Part shown: positions 25,979 through 37,200 of the stretch, one piece after another
Position numbering within the stretch: the first letter of the stretch is position 1
Layout: every line of letters starts with the position of its first letter
DNA from: UBA685 sp049890115
GTDB lineage: Bacteria > Pseudomonadota > Alphaproteobacteria > Puniceispirillales > Puniceispirillaceae
Direction of reading: 5' to 3'
NCBI GenBank assembly: GCA_049890115.1
Contig: JBMHCC010000034.1
Location: 1 to 64,000, forward strand
DNA: 64,000 nucleotides
The notes under the pieces: model-generated
What the model was told of the DNA's origin: nothing
What the model saw: the letters and a program-made list of their open reading frames with translations, nothing else
The model's database searches: none
Position numbers and translations under genes: made by a program

Positions 25979-26827
25979 ATGATGGGTTTTCGTTCAGGTA
26001 ATCATCTCATTATTGGTTGTGCTATGGTGCTGGCTTTGGCTGGCTGTCAGTCCCAAATCAGGATTGAGCCAACTGGCATTGCACAAAGCCCTGTGAAAGC
26101 AGCTGATGCGGTGCCTTTATCGAAAGACCGTATTACCGCAGATAATGTGCTTCATTTGCGTGATCAGATGACACAGAATGAACTGGCAAAACAAGCACTT
26201 GAGATGCGCCTTGCAAGCTATCAACGCCAGGGTTTTAATGAAGTGCCCAGCGATGATAAACGTATGCGCCGCCTTGAACAGATTTTTGAAAAAGTGCATC
26301 TGAGAACGCATTTAGCGAAAATGGATTTGCGACCTGTTTTGATTGAACGTGATGTGTTTCAGGCCTATACGCTTGGTGGCCTTGAAATCGTATTTTATAC
26401 CGGTTTAACAGACAGCCTATCTGATGATGGGCTTGCTATTATTATTGGTCATGAAATTGCCCATATCGCAGCTGGACATGCTGTTGAACAGGTCAGCCGT
26501 GATGTCGTGAATTTATCAGAAATTGCGACAGATGAAGCACGCCTTTCAGGGTTTTATGCCATTGAAGCTGAATATGAAGCAGACAGAATTGGCCTGCTAT
26601 ATGCCACATTGGCTGGCTATGATGCGAGCAAGGCAGCTGAGATTTGGGAAACGCTTGGCAAAATTGGGCATCGCCAAAAATTCAACCTATTTACCGCAAC
26701 GCACCCGCCTGATGAAAAGCGTGACATCAGGCTAGAGGAAACAGCCAAGCAAATCGATCATCTGCATAATAGTGATGATTGGCGCGGTGATTTACGCTGT
26801 AATCCGCTATATTGTGCTGATAATTAG
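25979..26827 (+). CDS. M48 family metalloprotease, lipoprotein
   Basis: This 282-aa protein carries a signal peptide ending in the lipobox LAGC (Cys about residue 22), so it should be lipid-anchored in the periplasm. The catalytic zinc site HEIAHIAAGH lies near residue 160, and the third ligand is in EYEADRIG, as in BepA and Oma1-type M48 peptidases. Proposed roles of this group are quality control of outer-membrane proteins. It lacks the C-terminal TPR domain of BepA. The start can be either of two adjacent ATGs. The stop overlaps the 3' end of the convergent zinc-ribbon gene by 4 bp. Confidence 0.9.
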   Translation: MMGFRSGNHLIIGCAMVLALAGCQSQIRIEPTGIAQSPVKAADAVPLSKDRITADNVLHLRDQMTQNELAKQALEMRLASYQRQGFNEVPSDDKRMRRLEQIFEKVHLRTHLAKMDLRPVLIERDVFQAYTLGGLEIVFYTGLTDSLSDDGLAIIIGHEIAHIAAGHAVEQVSRDVVNLSEIATDEARLSGFYAIEAEYEADRIGLLYATLAGYDASKAAEIWETLGKIGHRQKFNLFTATHPPDEKRDIRLEETAKQIDHLHNSDDWRGDLRCNPLYCADN

Positions 26828-27675
26828 CGCGTAAAGACACGCAAATTGGCAAAATCTGCAGGCGGCTCATAAAGCCTTGTATAAAGCTGAACGCTCTGGC
26901 CTGGCGTGATAATCTGGCCTGCTGTATCAAGTGGCCAGCTCACCAGCGGTTGGTCACCACTATCTGTTAGCACAATCTGCATGGCATCTGGCGTGCCTTC
27001 AATTTCACCAGTATTCGCCACCTTGATGGTCACTAATAATGAGGTGCCAAGATCTGTTTCTGATACCTCATAAGTGGCTGATTCAACGATAAAACTAGCA
27101 GGGCGTAGCTGCAAGATGTTGGTTTCAATATAACGTGCAGCAGAGCTATCTGGTCCTTGCATCACAAAATACATGCCAAGTGTCACCATGCCAGCTGACA
27201 ACACCAAAGCAAGTGAGATGATAGACACCATGATGATGCCGGCACGCCCCTTACGTGGTGATGGCATTGGCCTCTCAAAAGAGGGTGTCGCAACAGGGTT
27301 GGCATTACAATTTGGGCAATCAGGCACAAAATCATCAGCTGTGATATCCTGATGGGATACATCAATTTCAGTGCCACATTCCAAACAGGCAATGACTGAA
27401 CGCTCAGCCTCTGCCTCAGCATCTGCAAGCATATCATCCAATGCATTACGGCTAGTATCAACTGCCTGCATAGCCTGAATTTGCGCAATAGCAGACCTCG
27501 CATCAATGCTGTAAATTGTGCTGCATTGGAAACAGGCTATGTCAAAATGCCCGTCTGATGAGGGCAATTCAAATTCACACACAGATTGACATTCTGGGCA
27601 AGTACCACTTGCCAGAAAAGACCCGTGACCATTGGCGGCCATTGGCTGATCAATTTGTTCTGGAGCGTTAGACAT
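26824..27675 (-). CDS. Zinc-ribbon single-pass membrane protein (MJ0042/DUF3426-like)
   Basis: This 283-aa protein of unknown function has two cytoplasmic zinc ribbons, C26-C29/C48-C51 and C97-C100/C120-C123. A transmembrane helix follows at about 146-172, then a periplasmic beta-rich domain with the VANTGEIEG pattern seen in DUF3426 C-termini. The usual alphaproteobacterial MJ0042-finger proteins have one ribbon, so the second is a variation. The gene is divergent from the TpsB gene with a 134-bp spacer, and convergent with the M48 gene. Confidence 0.75.
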   Translation of the reverse strand: MSNAPEQIDQPMAANGHGSFLASGTCPECQSVCEFELPSSDGHFDIACFQCSTIYSIDARSAIAQIQAMQAVDTSRNALDDMLADAEAEAERSVIACLECGTEIDVSHQDITADDFVPDCPNCNANPVATPSFERPMPSPRKGRAGIIMVSIISLALVLSAGMVTLGMYFVMQGPDSSAARYIETNILQLRPASFIVESATYEVSETDLGTSLLVTIKVANTGEIEGTPDAMQIVLTDSGDQPLVSWPLDTAGQIITPGQSVQLYTRLYEPPADFANLRVFTR

Positions 27676-27809
27676 TGAAATGACACCTTATTCTTCAGCA
27701 TTAGCTTGCTTAGTTATCTATTTTTTAGCATAAACTTAATTATAGTCTAGCAATTTACCAATATGGATAGATATCATCCGTTGGATCGGCGAAGAAAAGT
27801 GGCAAGTAT

Positions 27810-30800
27810 TTGATTAAAAAAATATTGAATATCAGCAACTTGGATAAAAAAATTCCATCCGCTTTTTTGACTTTTGGGGCAGTGGCGACTTTGTCATTTG
27901 CGCTTTTGTCACCAGCACAAGCGGCTCATGAGAGTTGCACGATTAAGCCGACCCATATTCAGTTATCCTATTCTTTTGCCTGGCAGCCAGATGATCAAGC
28001 GCGCCTTAGCAATATTATTGCTAGTGAATGCCGATCTGCGTCTTTTATCAAAAATCTGACATCAGCTCTTGAAACTGCTTTGATGGAACAGAATATCAAG
28101 CCGCGTCAAATTCTGGTTATGCCTGAAAATAGCCGCAAGGTGATATCTATCAAATTGGTGACCAAAGCTGATTCAGATGCTTTTGATGCCAATATTCTTG
28201 TGCCTTTGCAGCAACCAGCCTCTGGTCAGATTATTACCAGTCTGGATGTGATTGGCGAGGCAGTTGAAAATGAAGAGCTGATCGCACGCTATACCATTAA
28301 TGAAAATCGCTATCAGGCTAATGGTGGCAAGTTGGTAATTGAATGGTTGCGTGATGGCCAGCCAATCGAGAATGCAGGGCGCAGCCGCTATATTTTGCAG
28401 CGTAGTGATGTTGGGCGTCAGATCTCTGCCAAGCTTACCTATAGCGAAGGTGCGCCACATTCATTTGATGAAAAAACAGCACGTATCACAAGCCTTATCG
28501 CTGCTGCTAATTATCCGCCCTCTATCCGTGATTTGACCATTACAGGTGATGCTGAAACAGGTCAGACATTGACTGCCACCTATATTTTTAATGATGATAA
28601 TGAAGGTGATAGCGAGGGTGATACCAGCTTTATCTGGTTGCGTGATAATATGGCGATTGCTGGTGCCACAGGGCCAAGCTATCAGACAGGCGCATCGGAT
28701 ATTGGCGCGCAAATATCAGTTAGAGTACAGCCACGCTCTCAAGATGGTATGGCAGGGGCTGCCAAGACAGCTAGCCTGGCTGAGATTGTGCTTGCTAAGC
28801 CTGTAGAGGTTGATCAAGATACCGTTCAGCTAGCAGATGGAAAGGCCCTAGATGCTGATGCGTTAGAGGGTCGGATCGCGGCTGCGATTGAAACAGATGA
28901 AACATCAGAGGCCGAAACATCAGCCAAGATAGCTGATGATAGCGATGAAAAAGCCATAATCACAAAAGCGGAAGATAAGTCAGATTCAGCCGAAATAGCA
29001 GAACAAATTGTGACGATTGGCAAGCCTGCCCCACGCCCTGCTAAGCCGCAGATTGCACCAGTGGATGATGATACTAAACTAGCTAAAAGTGATGATGATA
29101 AAGCGCCTCAGCTGATTATTCGCGCCCCAACAGAGGCAGAGCGTGAAAGCTTGGCACAACCAGAAGAGGCCGAAAAAGAGCCAGCATCTGACATTGCACA
29201 AGCTGATAAACCAGCAATTATTATCAAGCCGCTAGATGATGAAGATAAAACAGATAAACCACGCCAAGATGACGAGCTAGAAGCCGAAAAAGAGCCTGTC
29301 ATCATTGCGCCAGTACCGCCGCCAACTGTGCTGACAGAGGGTTTTGAAATTACGCATAATTCGCCGAAAATTTTCACCGGATTATCATTTACGCCTTCCA
29401 ATATTCTGCTTGAAACAGATTTGAAAAACATCGAAAGAGCTGTCAAGGGCATGCCTATCCAGCTGCCAGCGATTAAGACAGTTTTAGATGAAGTAAATGC
29501 GCTTTATTTGGCTTATGGGTTTGAATTATCGCGTGCCTTATTGCCAGAGCAGACCGTTGATGATGGTGTGGTTGCTATTCAGCTGGTTGAGGCGAAAGTT
29601 GGTAAAATCATTCTGGAAAATAGAGATGCGCTTGATGAAGATTTCATCAGAAATCATCTGGCAGCAGAAGAAGGTGGCTTTATCTCGCTAGCGCAGCTGG
29701 AAAAATCAATTCGCATCTATAACATGTCGAATAAATCAAATCTGGCAACAGAATTAGCACCAGGTGAAGCTTTTGGTGAAACAGATATTTTTGTTGATGT
29801 GGCAGAGCCTGATATAGTGGAGCTGCCATCTGTTTCAGTGAATAACCATGCTAATAAGACATCTGATTGGCGCAATAATACCTTTTCATTCACAGCCAAT
29901 AATTTATTCGGCTTTGATGATGAAACAGCCTTTTCATTCTCAGATGCCAGCGGCTCTTCAACACAATCTGTCAGCTTTTCAATGCCAGTTGATTATAAAG
30001 GCTCTAATCTGTCATTGGCGTTAACCAATTCAGATACCAAAATCGTGGCTGGTTCTGCTGAAACAGTTGGCTATCGCGGCTCGTCAACAGCTAGCTCTGT
30101 GTCCTATTCAACACCGATGCTAGTGGGTGATGAATATTCGATTTATTTATCAGGCACATTAGGCAGTTCAAAATCTGATTTGGTGCAGCCTGAAACAGGT
30201 CTGATGCTATCAAAAAGCCATGTGCGCAAATTCACACTTGGCCTGCCCTATAGCTATAATAATGGGACAACCTCTTTCTCATTCGCGCCTGCTTGGCATG
30301 TCATTAACTCAACCACAGAGATCCCGGTCACAGATAAATGGGTGCAGAAAATTGATGGCGATATCTCGCTATCACAATTTTTGTCAGAGAAATGGACAGC
30401 TAATCTAAAAGCCAAGTTCCTCTATACAGATGCCAGAGATATGATCAATATGCCATCTGAGATCCTGTCAGTTGGTGGCTCTAGCTCGGTTAGAGCCTAT
30501 CAACCTGGGGAGTCTTCAGGGTATCAGGGTTATTTCCTGTCAGGCGAAATGCGCACTGATTTGGCAAATTGGGAAGAAGTTAGCTTGCCAGAATTTATGC
30601 CAAGTGCGCAGCTTTATCTGTTTGCTGATCACATGATGGCACAAACACAATATAAAGTTCGTAATCGCGGTGACTATTGGTCTGGTGTTGGTGTAGGCCT
30701 TAGAATTCCGTCTATTTTCAATCTGTTAACCTTTGATGTTTATTGGTCTGAACCGCTAGATGGCTCTATTCATGAGGCCGAAAAAGAATTCTATGACGAA

Positions 30801-30845
30801 GAATTATTCCAATTCTCACTTTCAGCCCGATTCAGGCTGCAGTGA
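27810..30845 (+). CDS. TpsB/ShlB-type outer-membrane transporter of a two-partner secretion system
   Basis: This is the probable exporter of the giant exoprotein downstream. Start is TTG 27810; no in-frame ATG lies close by, and the following residues form a good signal peptide cut after AQA at 38. The order in the 1,011-aa protein: a POTRA-like N-terminal segment (about 40-135, tentative), two Ig-like modules (about 141-216 and 234-330, each with WLRD(G/N) and a Y...DxGxQIS ending), an acidic Lys/Glu/Asp/Pro linker (333-505), two POTRA domains (about 520-590 and 591-665), and a 16-strand-type barrel (670-1011) with SVRAYQPGESSGYQG near 893, equivalent to the VRGY motif. Typical TpsB proteins have about 550-600 aa, so roughly 450 residues are extra. 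It ends FRLQ rather than with an aromatic residue. Confidence 0.92.
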   Translation: MIKKILNISNLDKKIPSAFLTFGAVATLSFALLSPAQAAHESCTIKPTHIQLSYSFAWQPDDQARLSNIIASECRSASFIKNLTSALETALMEQNIKPRQILVMPENSRKVISIKLVTKADSDAFDANILVPLQQPASGQIITSLDVIGEAVENEELIARYTINENRYQANGGKLVIEWLRDGQPIENAGRSRYILQRSDVGRQISAKLTYSEGAPHSFDEKTARITSLIAAANYPPSIRDLTITGDAETGQTLTATYIFNDDNEGDSEGDTSFIWLRDNMAIAGATGPSYQTGASDIGAQISVRVQPRSQDGMAGAAKTASLAEIVLAKPVEVDQDTVQLADGKALDADALEGRIAAAIETDETSEAETSAKIADDSDEKAIITKAEDKSDSAEIAEQIVTIGKPAPRPAKPQIAPVDDDTKLAKSDDDKAPQLIIRAPTEAERESLAQPEEAEKEPASDIAQADKPAIIIKPLDDEDKTDKPRQDDELEAEKEPVIIAPVPPPTVLTEGFEITHNSPKIFTGLSFTPSNILLETDLKNIERAVKGMPIQLPAIKTVLDEVNALYLAYGFELSRALLPEQTVDDGVVAIQLVEAKVGKIILENRDALDEDFIRNHLAAEEGGFISLAQLEKSIRIYNMSNKSNLATELAPGEAFGETDIFVDVAEPDIVELPSVSVNNHANKTSDWRNNTFSFTANNLFGFDDETAFSFSDASGSSTQSVSFSMPVDYKGSNLSLALTNSDTKIVAGSAETVGYRGSSTASSVSYSTPMLVGDEYSIYLSGTLGSSKSDLVQPETGLMLSKSHVRKFTLGLPYSYNNGTTSFSFAPAWHVINSTTEIPVTDKWVQKIDGDISLSQFLSEKWTANLKAKFLYTDARDMINMPSEILSVGGSSSVRAYQPGESSGYQGYFLSGEMRTDLANWEEVSLPEFMPSAQLYLFADHMMAQTQYKVRNRGDYWSGVGVGLRIPSIFNLLTFDVYWSEPLDGSIHEAEKEFYDEELFQFSLSARFRLQ

Positions 30846-30938
30846 TAGAGTTTGGTCGGATATAAGTTAGTCTTGCAGTAAAGAATCAGAATATGTTAAT
30901 TAAGTATTAATTTATTTAATAAATGTGGGATTCAAAAA

Positions 30939-31262
30939 ATGTTTCGTGAAGGCACTAATATCGTCGCTGTGTTTCTGACAGGCTGGTTTGTTTTGTCGAT
31001 CATGGCTTTTTTGCTGATTGGTTGGTCATATTTGCAGAATAATATCTATAAATCAGGCTTGCAGACAGGTCTTGAAAATGGCGCAAGCCAGGCATCAGCT
31101 CAGATTTATAATGATATCATTAATAAAGCTGCCAATGACCAATGTAATACGGTTTTTATCCAATATGATGGCCGACGTGTTGATTTGATTAATGTGCAGT
31201 GTCTTCAGGTCACACAGCCACCAGTTCAAGATGCTGTCAACCCAGATGAAAATCGAGGCTAA
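30939..31262 (+). CDS. Small single-pass membrane protein between the two secretion partners
   Basis: This 107-aa protein, which I do not recognise, has a transmembrane helix at residues 8-30. A periplasmic part of about 75 residues follows, helical at first (31-65) and then carrying two cysteines (C69 and C88) that could form a disulfide around IQYDGRRVDLINV. It starts at ATG 30939, preceded by an AT-rich 93-bp spacer after the transporter gene, and ends 21 bp before the giant gene, so it should be co-transcribed with it. Context suggests a role in periplasmic handling or export of the exoprotein. That is inference only. Confidence 0.75.
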   Translation: MFREGTNIVAVFLTGWFVLSIMAFLLIGWSYLQNNIYKSGLQTGLENGASQASAQIYNDIINKAANDQCNTVFIQYDGRRVDLINVQCLQVTQPPVQDAVNPDENRG

Positions 31263-31283
31263 GCATGAGCAGGGATAGCTAAT

Positions 31284-34200
31284 ATGCTGGCCAGATGGCG
31301 AAAAACGAAACGATTTAAGATTGCAGCATATCTGACAGGTATGCTGCAATTTGCGTTTCCGCCTTTTGCCATTGCCCAGCAAAATGGCCCGCAAATTGTC
31401 CTTGATGGCCGCACAAATAGCTCTCTTTCAATCAATCAGAATGTCACTGATGTCTATACCAGCACAGTGCTTGGGTCGACTGGTTTAAATTCATTTTCGA
31501 TCTTCAATGTCTATGAAGGCAATGAGGTGAATTTATATGTGCCAGATGGTGCTGCTGCCTTGATGAATATGGTGCATGATCAGCAATCTGTCATTGATGG
31601 TTATCTGAATGCCTATAAGGATGGCAAGATTGGCGGCGATGTTTATTTCTTGAATCCGCATGGTGTAGTGGTTGGCAACACAGGTGTTGTGAATGTTGGC
31701 AGATTATCGTTGCAGGCACCAACACAAGATTTCATGAATAACATGTTCACCGCTAATGGCATGATCCGCGCACCACAAGTAATGCGCGTTCTAGATAGTG
31801 ATGTACCATTATCACAAACAGGCCTGATTGCTGTTAGAGGCACAGTGAATGCCACTGGCGGAGCGACGATTGCAGCTGGCCAAATTGATATTGAAGGTAC
31901 AGTCGAAACAGGTGACAAGGCTGTTGTGGCTATTTCCAATCTGGTGAATATGGCAGGCAGCCATATTGATTTAGATGATGTAGCGCCAATGGTATCGCTG
32001 TCAGCTGAAAGTGATATCACCATCACAGGCAGGTTAGGCGCTGATGGCAGTGCTGGTAATGATGCTGGCGCTATTGATGTGCGCGCTGATGGTTCGATTA
32101 CCGTCTCACAAGGGGCTGATCTGTCAGCTGATGGTACTGGCGCCAATAGCGATGGTGGCAGCGTTATTGTCTTTGCACAAGATAAAGCAGTGCTTGGTCA
32201 AGGCGCGCGTCTATCAGCTGATGGTGGCACATCTGGTGATGGTGGCTTTGTTGAGTTTTCAGCAACGCGCACAGTTGAGCTAGCTGGTGGTCAGCTTTCA
32301 GCATCTGCCAGCAATGGCACAGATGGTGCTATCCTGATTGACCCCGAAGATTTGATTGTATCAGCTGATTTATTGCGTAATGCCACATCAGCAGGCGGCT
32401 CAGGCGATAATAATACAAGCTGGAGCGCTGGCTCACTAACCTTGCAAGCTGATAATTCGATAACACTATCTGATAATGTGACCATTTCAAGCAGACGTGT
32501 TTCAGACGCTGATAATGCATCAGCCCATCGCACAGCTGCCTCATTAGCCAATTCAGGCGATATCACAATCGAAGCTGATAATATCACTTTGGGTACGAAT
32601 GCGGTTATTACCGCTGCTGCTGACGGCACCTTTGATGCTGGCTCGATAACATTGGATGGTGAGCGTATCACATTAAATAATGATGCCCAGCTATCAGCTG
32701 TAGCATCTGGCACAGGCTCTGCTGGAACCATTACGCTTGATGCTGATAATGTGGATAATGCCTCTATCATCTTAAATGGCGCCACTATATCAGGTGGTAA
32801 TGTTGTCTTGGATGCGAATGCGTCATACAGCCCTAGCAGTGTCTATTCCAATCCAACAGCACAAGCCAATGCTGAGATCATTTTAAATTCATCATCTCAG
32901 ATTCTGGCCTCTGATAATATCACCCTTAGCGCAATCGCACTGCAAAATAGCCCTGCATATACAGGCGGCGTTTTGGTGCAATTTGATGCACGTCATGCCA
33001 CTGCGAAAATTGATTTATCAAATGCCAGCCTGAGCGCGTCAGAGAATATAGCGATTGGCTCTGCTTCGACTATTCAGACTGATATGACACCCACAGGATG
33101 GTCACAATTATCAACTTTATTGCCTTTGAATGTGGCAGTGGCTGTGACCTATTCACAATCAGATATTATCATTGATGATGGCACAAGCCTGTCTGCCAGT
33201 GGTGATGTCACAGTTGATAGCTCTGCTGTAACGCAAAGCACGATTGTATCACAATCAAATTCAGTTGGTGCTGCTTTGGTGGCGGCGATTTCAGTGACCG
33301 AAAATAGAGCAACCTTGCTGGTTGAAGATAATTCATCCATTTTTGCATCTGATAATGTCAGGCTGAAATCCAAAGGTAAGACACAAATCACAAGCATGGG
33401 TGATGCGTCTGCTGGGTCAGTGGCAAATTTATCAGGTTCGATTGCTGTTGGTGTTGGTATTGCCAGAGATAACACATCAACCATTGTCAATGATGCCTCA
33501 ACCATCACAGCATCTACAGGTAATATTGATGTTCTGGCAGATAGTCAGGTGCAAACCGTTTTTGGTGCTAGAGCTGGTAATGATGATAATTTTACCGCAA
33601 CAGCACAAAGCAAATTTGATGCTGGCATTGATGATACGCCTGTTCTGAATCAGGATTTCATGGGCTTTAATATTGGTAATTTTCTGAAATCAGGTTTTGC
33701 CTCTGCCTTGGGTGATGTGACAGGCAATATGACTGGCAGTGGCGGCGGCGGCGTTCAGCTAGGCGGCGCTCTCACCTATGCTGATGTTAAAAATGATACA
33801 GAGGCCTATATCAAATCAGCGAATACAACGACCGCGACAGATGCGCCATCTCTTACCGCATCAAATGGTGCGATTACCTTAAAAGCGCGTTCTATTTTGC
33901 AGACCCAATCTGTTGCGTCAGGCAGAAGTGATAATGCGTCAGTTGGTGGCTCTGCTGGTATTGGTATTCAGCTGGTCGAAAATCGCCTTGATGCCAAGGT
34001 ATATGGGTCAGATTTGGTTAATGTGTCATTGACTAGTGACAATTTGACCGTGGCGGCTTTAACCGAAGCCTATGAAGATAATATCTCTGATTTGAATAAA
34101 TATTCTATCTTTGCTTCATCTGGTGTGAGCAATGATGGTGATGCTGATGAGGTTGGTATTTCAGGTGCGCTTGGTGTTCAGATATCAAATGTAAACGATG

Positions 34201-37200
34201 TAACAGCTGAAATTGGCGATAATGTTTCAGTAATTGCATCTGAAGATGTCACAGTATCTGCCACCAATAATACCGAAGTCAAAGTCAAAGCCGATGGCTC
34301 GAAAGGCGCGCAAGCAGCCTCTGATCATTTCTTTGCTGCTCTTGGTGATAGCACGCCAAGTGATGAGGTGGTCAAAACTGGCTCTGCCTCTGGCAAGCTT
34401 GGTATTGGGGCATCACTTGCCTTTGCCATTACGGAAAATGATGTGACTGCCAAGGTCGCTGGCGGGGCTGTCTTTACTGGCACAGATGATTTGACTGTCA
34501 CAGCTGAGCAGACATCAACCACAGAAACAGAAGCGCGTGCCTCTGGTGGTGGTGGTATCGCTGTTGTGCCTGTTGCGGCTATTTCGGTGGCACGAAATAA
34601 TGCGCTTGCTTTGATTGAAAGCGGCACAACAACCCTATCTATTGATAATGCTGCAACGATTTCTTCAACACAGAATGTGCTAACAACATCTGTTGGTAAT
34701 GGCGGGGCAGATACGGGTGGTGATAGCTCATTACAGCTTGCTATTGGTTTGGCAGCTGGTGTCGCTGTTAGCTTTGATAATAATACAGCATCACTGCAGC
34801 GTAATCTGACAGTTCCTGGTGGTCTGACCATTGCGGCATTGACCACACATGATATTCAGTCTGGCGCACAATCTGTTTCAGAAAAATTAGATCCTGAATT
34901 GATTGAAGATGCTGATGAGCCTGAAGAAGACGATTCAGAGCCTGATAATGGGACAAATAACAGTGCGACTGATGCCGTCGATTCCCTATTTGGCACAACC
35001 AATGCCCAGTCAGGTAAAGTGGTTAATGTTGATGCCATTAAGGGCAAGATGAATACCAATTTCACAGATGCATCTGGTGGCGGCATTTCAGATGTTGGCG
35101 GACCGTCTGATTCTGATGAAGGCAGTGCGATTGCAATCGCTGGTGCACTTGGTGTGACCTATGCTGAATCTCGTGCTGTAGCAGAGATTGCCTCTGGTGT
35201 TAGCGTGAATGCCAGCTCTGATAATATCTCAGTCAGCTCTTTGAAAAATACTGATATGCTGGCAACAGGCGATGCCTCAACAGGTGGGTCTGATTATAAT
35301 ATTGGCGGCGGCGTCAGCTTGAATATTGCCAAATCATCAAATAAGGCCTTGGTGGCTGGCGATACCTCTTTGACAGCAGCTGGTGTGAATGTGACAGCTG
35401 GTATGCGCTCTCAGCTAACAGCTGATAATGACACAGATGATGTCAACACGATTGCAGCGACAGCAACCTCAGGTTCTGGCACAGGTGAGTTTGCTCTTGC
35501 TGGTGCGGTGGCACTTAATATTGTGTTGGAAAATGATACCCAAGCAGAAATTCAGGATAATGCTAGCCTAACGCTTGGCAATGGTGATTTGGTTGTCGAA
35601 GCAACAGCGACCAACTCTTATAATGCCGCATCAAAGGCCACCGTTGGTAAAGAGGCTGCTTTATTTGCTGGTATTGATGCTGCTCTATCAGGCTTGCAGG
35701 ATATTACAGTCTGGACATCGCATATCTCAAAGCAATTTACCAATCTGACAACATCTGCTGTGAATAAGGCCTATTCAGAAGGCACCTTATTCTCTGATGG
35801 CGGCGGTGATTCAGAAGAATCTGGTGGCGGCGGTGATGAGGGCGGTATCGGTGTTGGTGCTGGTATCTCTATCAATGCGATTACGCGTGAAAAAACACGA
35901 GCTGAGATTAATGATAATGTCACAAGCTCTGGCACAGGCGCATCTTCTGTGCGTGTCGCAGCAACCGCCACAACACAAATGGGCACTGATTCCTTTGCTG
36001 GTGCAAAGCCAGGCTCAGGCAATGATCCAAAGGCAAAGACATCGCTTGATGCGGCTGTTTCAGTTGGGGTGTTGATCAAAGATGTTGATGCTTATTTTGG
36101 CAGCTCATCAACTTTCAGATCAAATGGTGACATTGATGTTATCTCAACAGCCAAAAGTGATTCAAAAACAACTGCCAAAGGTGAGGTAACAGCCTCTGAA
36201 ACAGCGGTTGGTGCCTCTGTAGCAGTTGGGGTTGTGCTTGAATCAAATGACGCCACATTAAACAGCAATCTTCAGCTGACAAGTGGTGATCTTGAAATCA
36301 AGGCTGATTCAGATTCAACCGATATTGTGCTGGCTGATGCCACAGCAGCTGGTGCAGCACTTGATAAATATTCCAATAAGTTGGGTGTCTCAAAATCAGA
36401 TTTGCTAGGCAGCAGCCGCGCCGGCTCTTCAAATAATGATACCCCAACATCAATGAGCGCGCTTAATGGTGATTTCACAGGCGGGCAAGGTGCAGATTTT
36501 GATACAACAGGGTCTAATACAGACACACCAAATGGTGAAGCTGGTGAATCAAAACAGTCAGGTTCGATTAATATTGCGGCGTCTGTGGCGGCGAATTGGT
36601 CTGATCATAAAGCCAATGCCATTATCAAAGATGGGCTAACTATCTCAGCTGCTGATGATGTGATTGTTGAAGCAACCAATGATGCGAATTACCGCACCAG
36701 AGGCTCAGGCATGTCAGTCTTTTCTGACAAGTCAATCGGGGTCGGTGTTGGCTTATTAAAAACAGGCCAGCAAACACATGCAAAAATTGATGAGTCTGTC
36801 ACTATCACAGGCTCTGGCGGTGATGTGATTGTCCGTGCTATTTCATCTGAAAACCAAGGCACAGACCCTGATAATTCATCAATCAGCTTTGGCGGTTATG
36901 CCAGTGCAGAAGGTATCGCAGGTGCCGGTGGTGGTGAGCTGGGTGTTGCTGGCTCGCTTGCGCTTTCATTTTCTTATGACAGCCAGTCAGCCATTATTGG
37001 CACTGGCACAAGCATAACATCAAGCCGCAATGTCAGCGTCACATCACAGGCGACCAATAAATTGGTTACCAGAGCCTGGGCAATGGCATTGGCATCAGAT
37101 GCGACTTGTGATGACCCTGGTAATTGTGGCTCTTCATCAGGTGATAAAACAGCTGTTGGTGCGTCAATCGCTGTCAATATCGTGATTGATAATAACTCAG

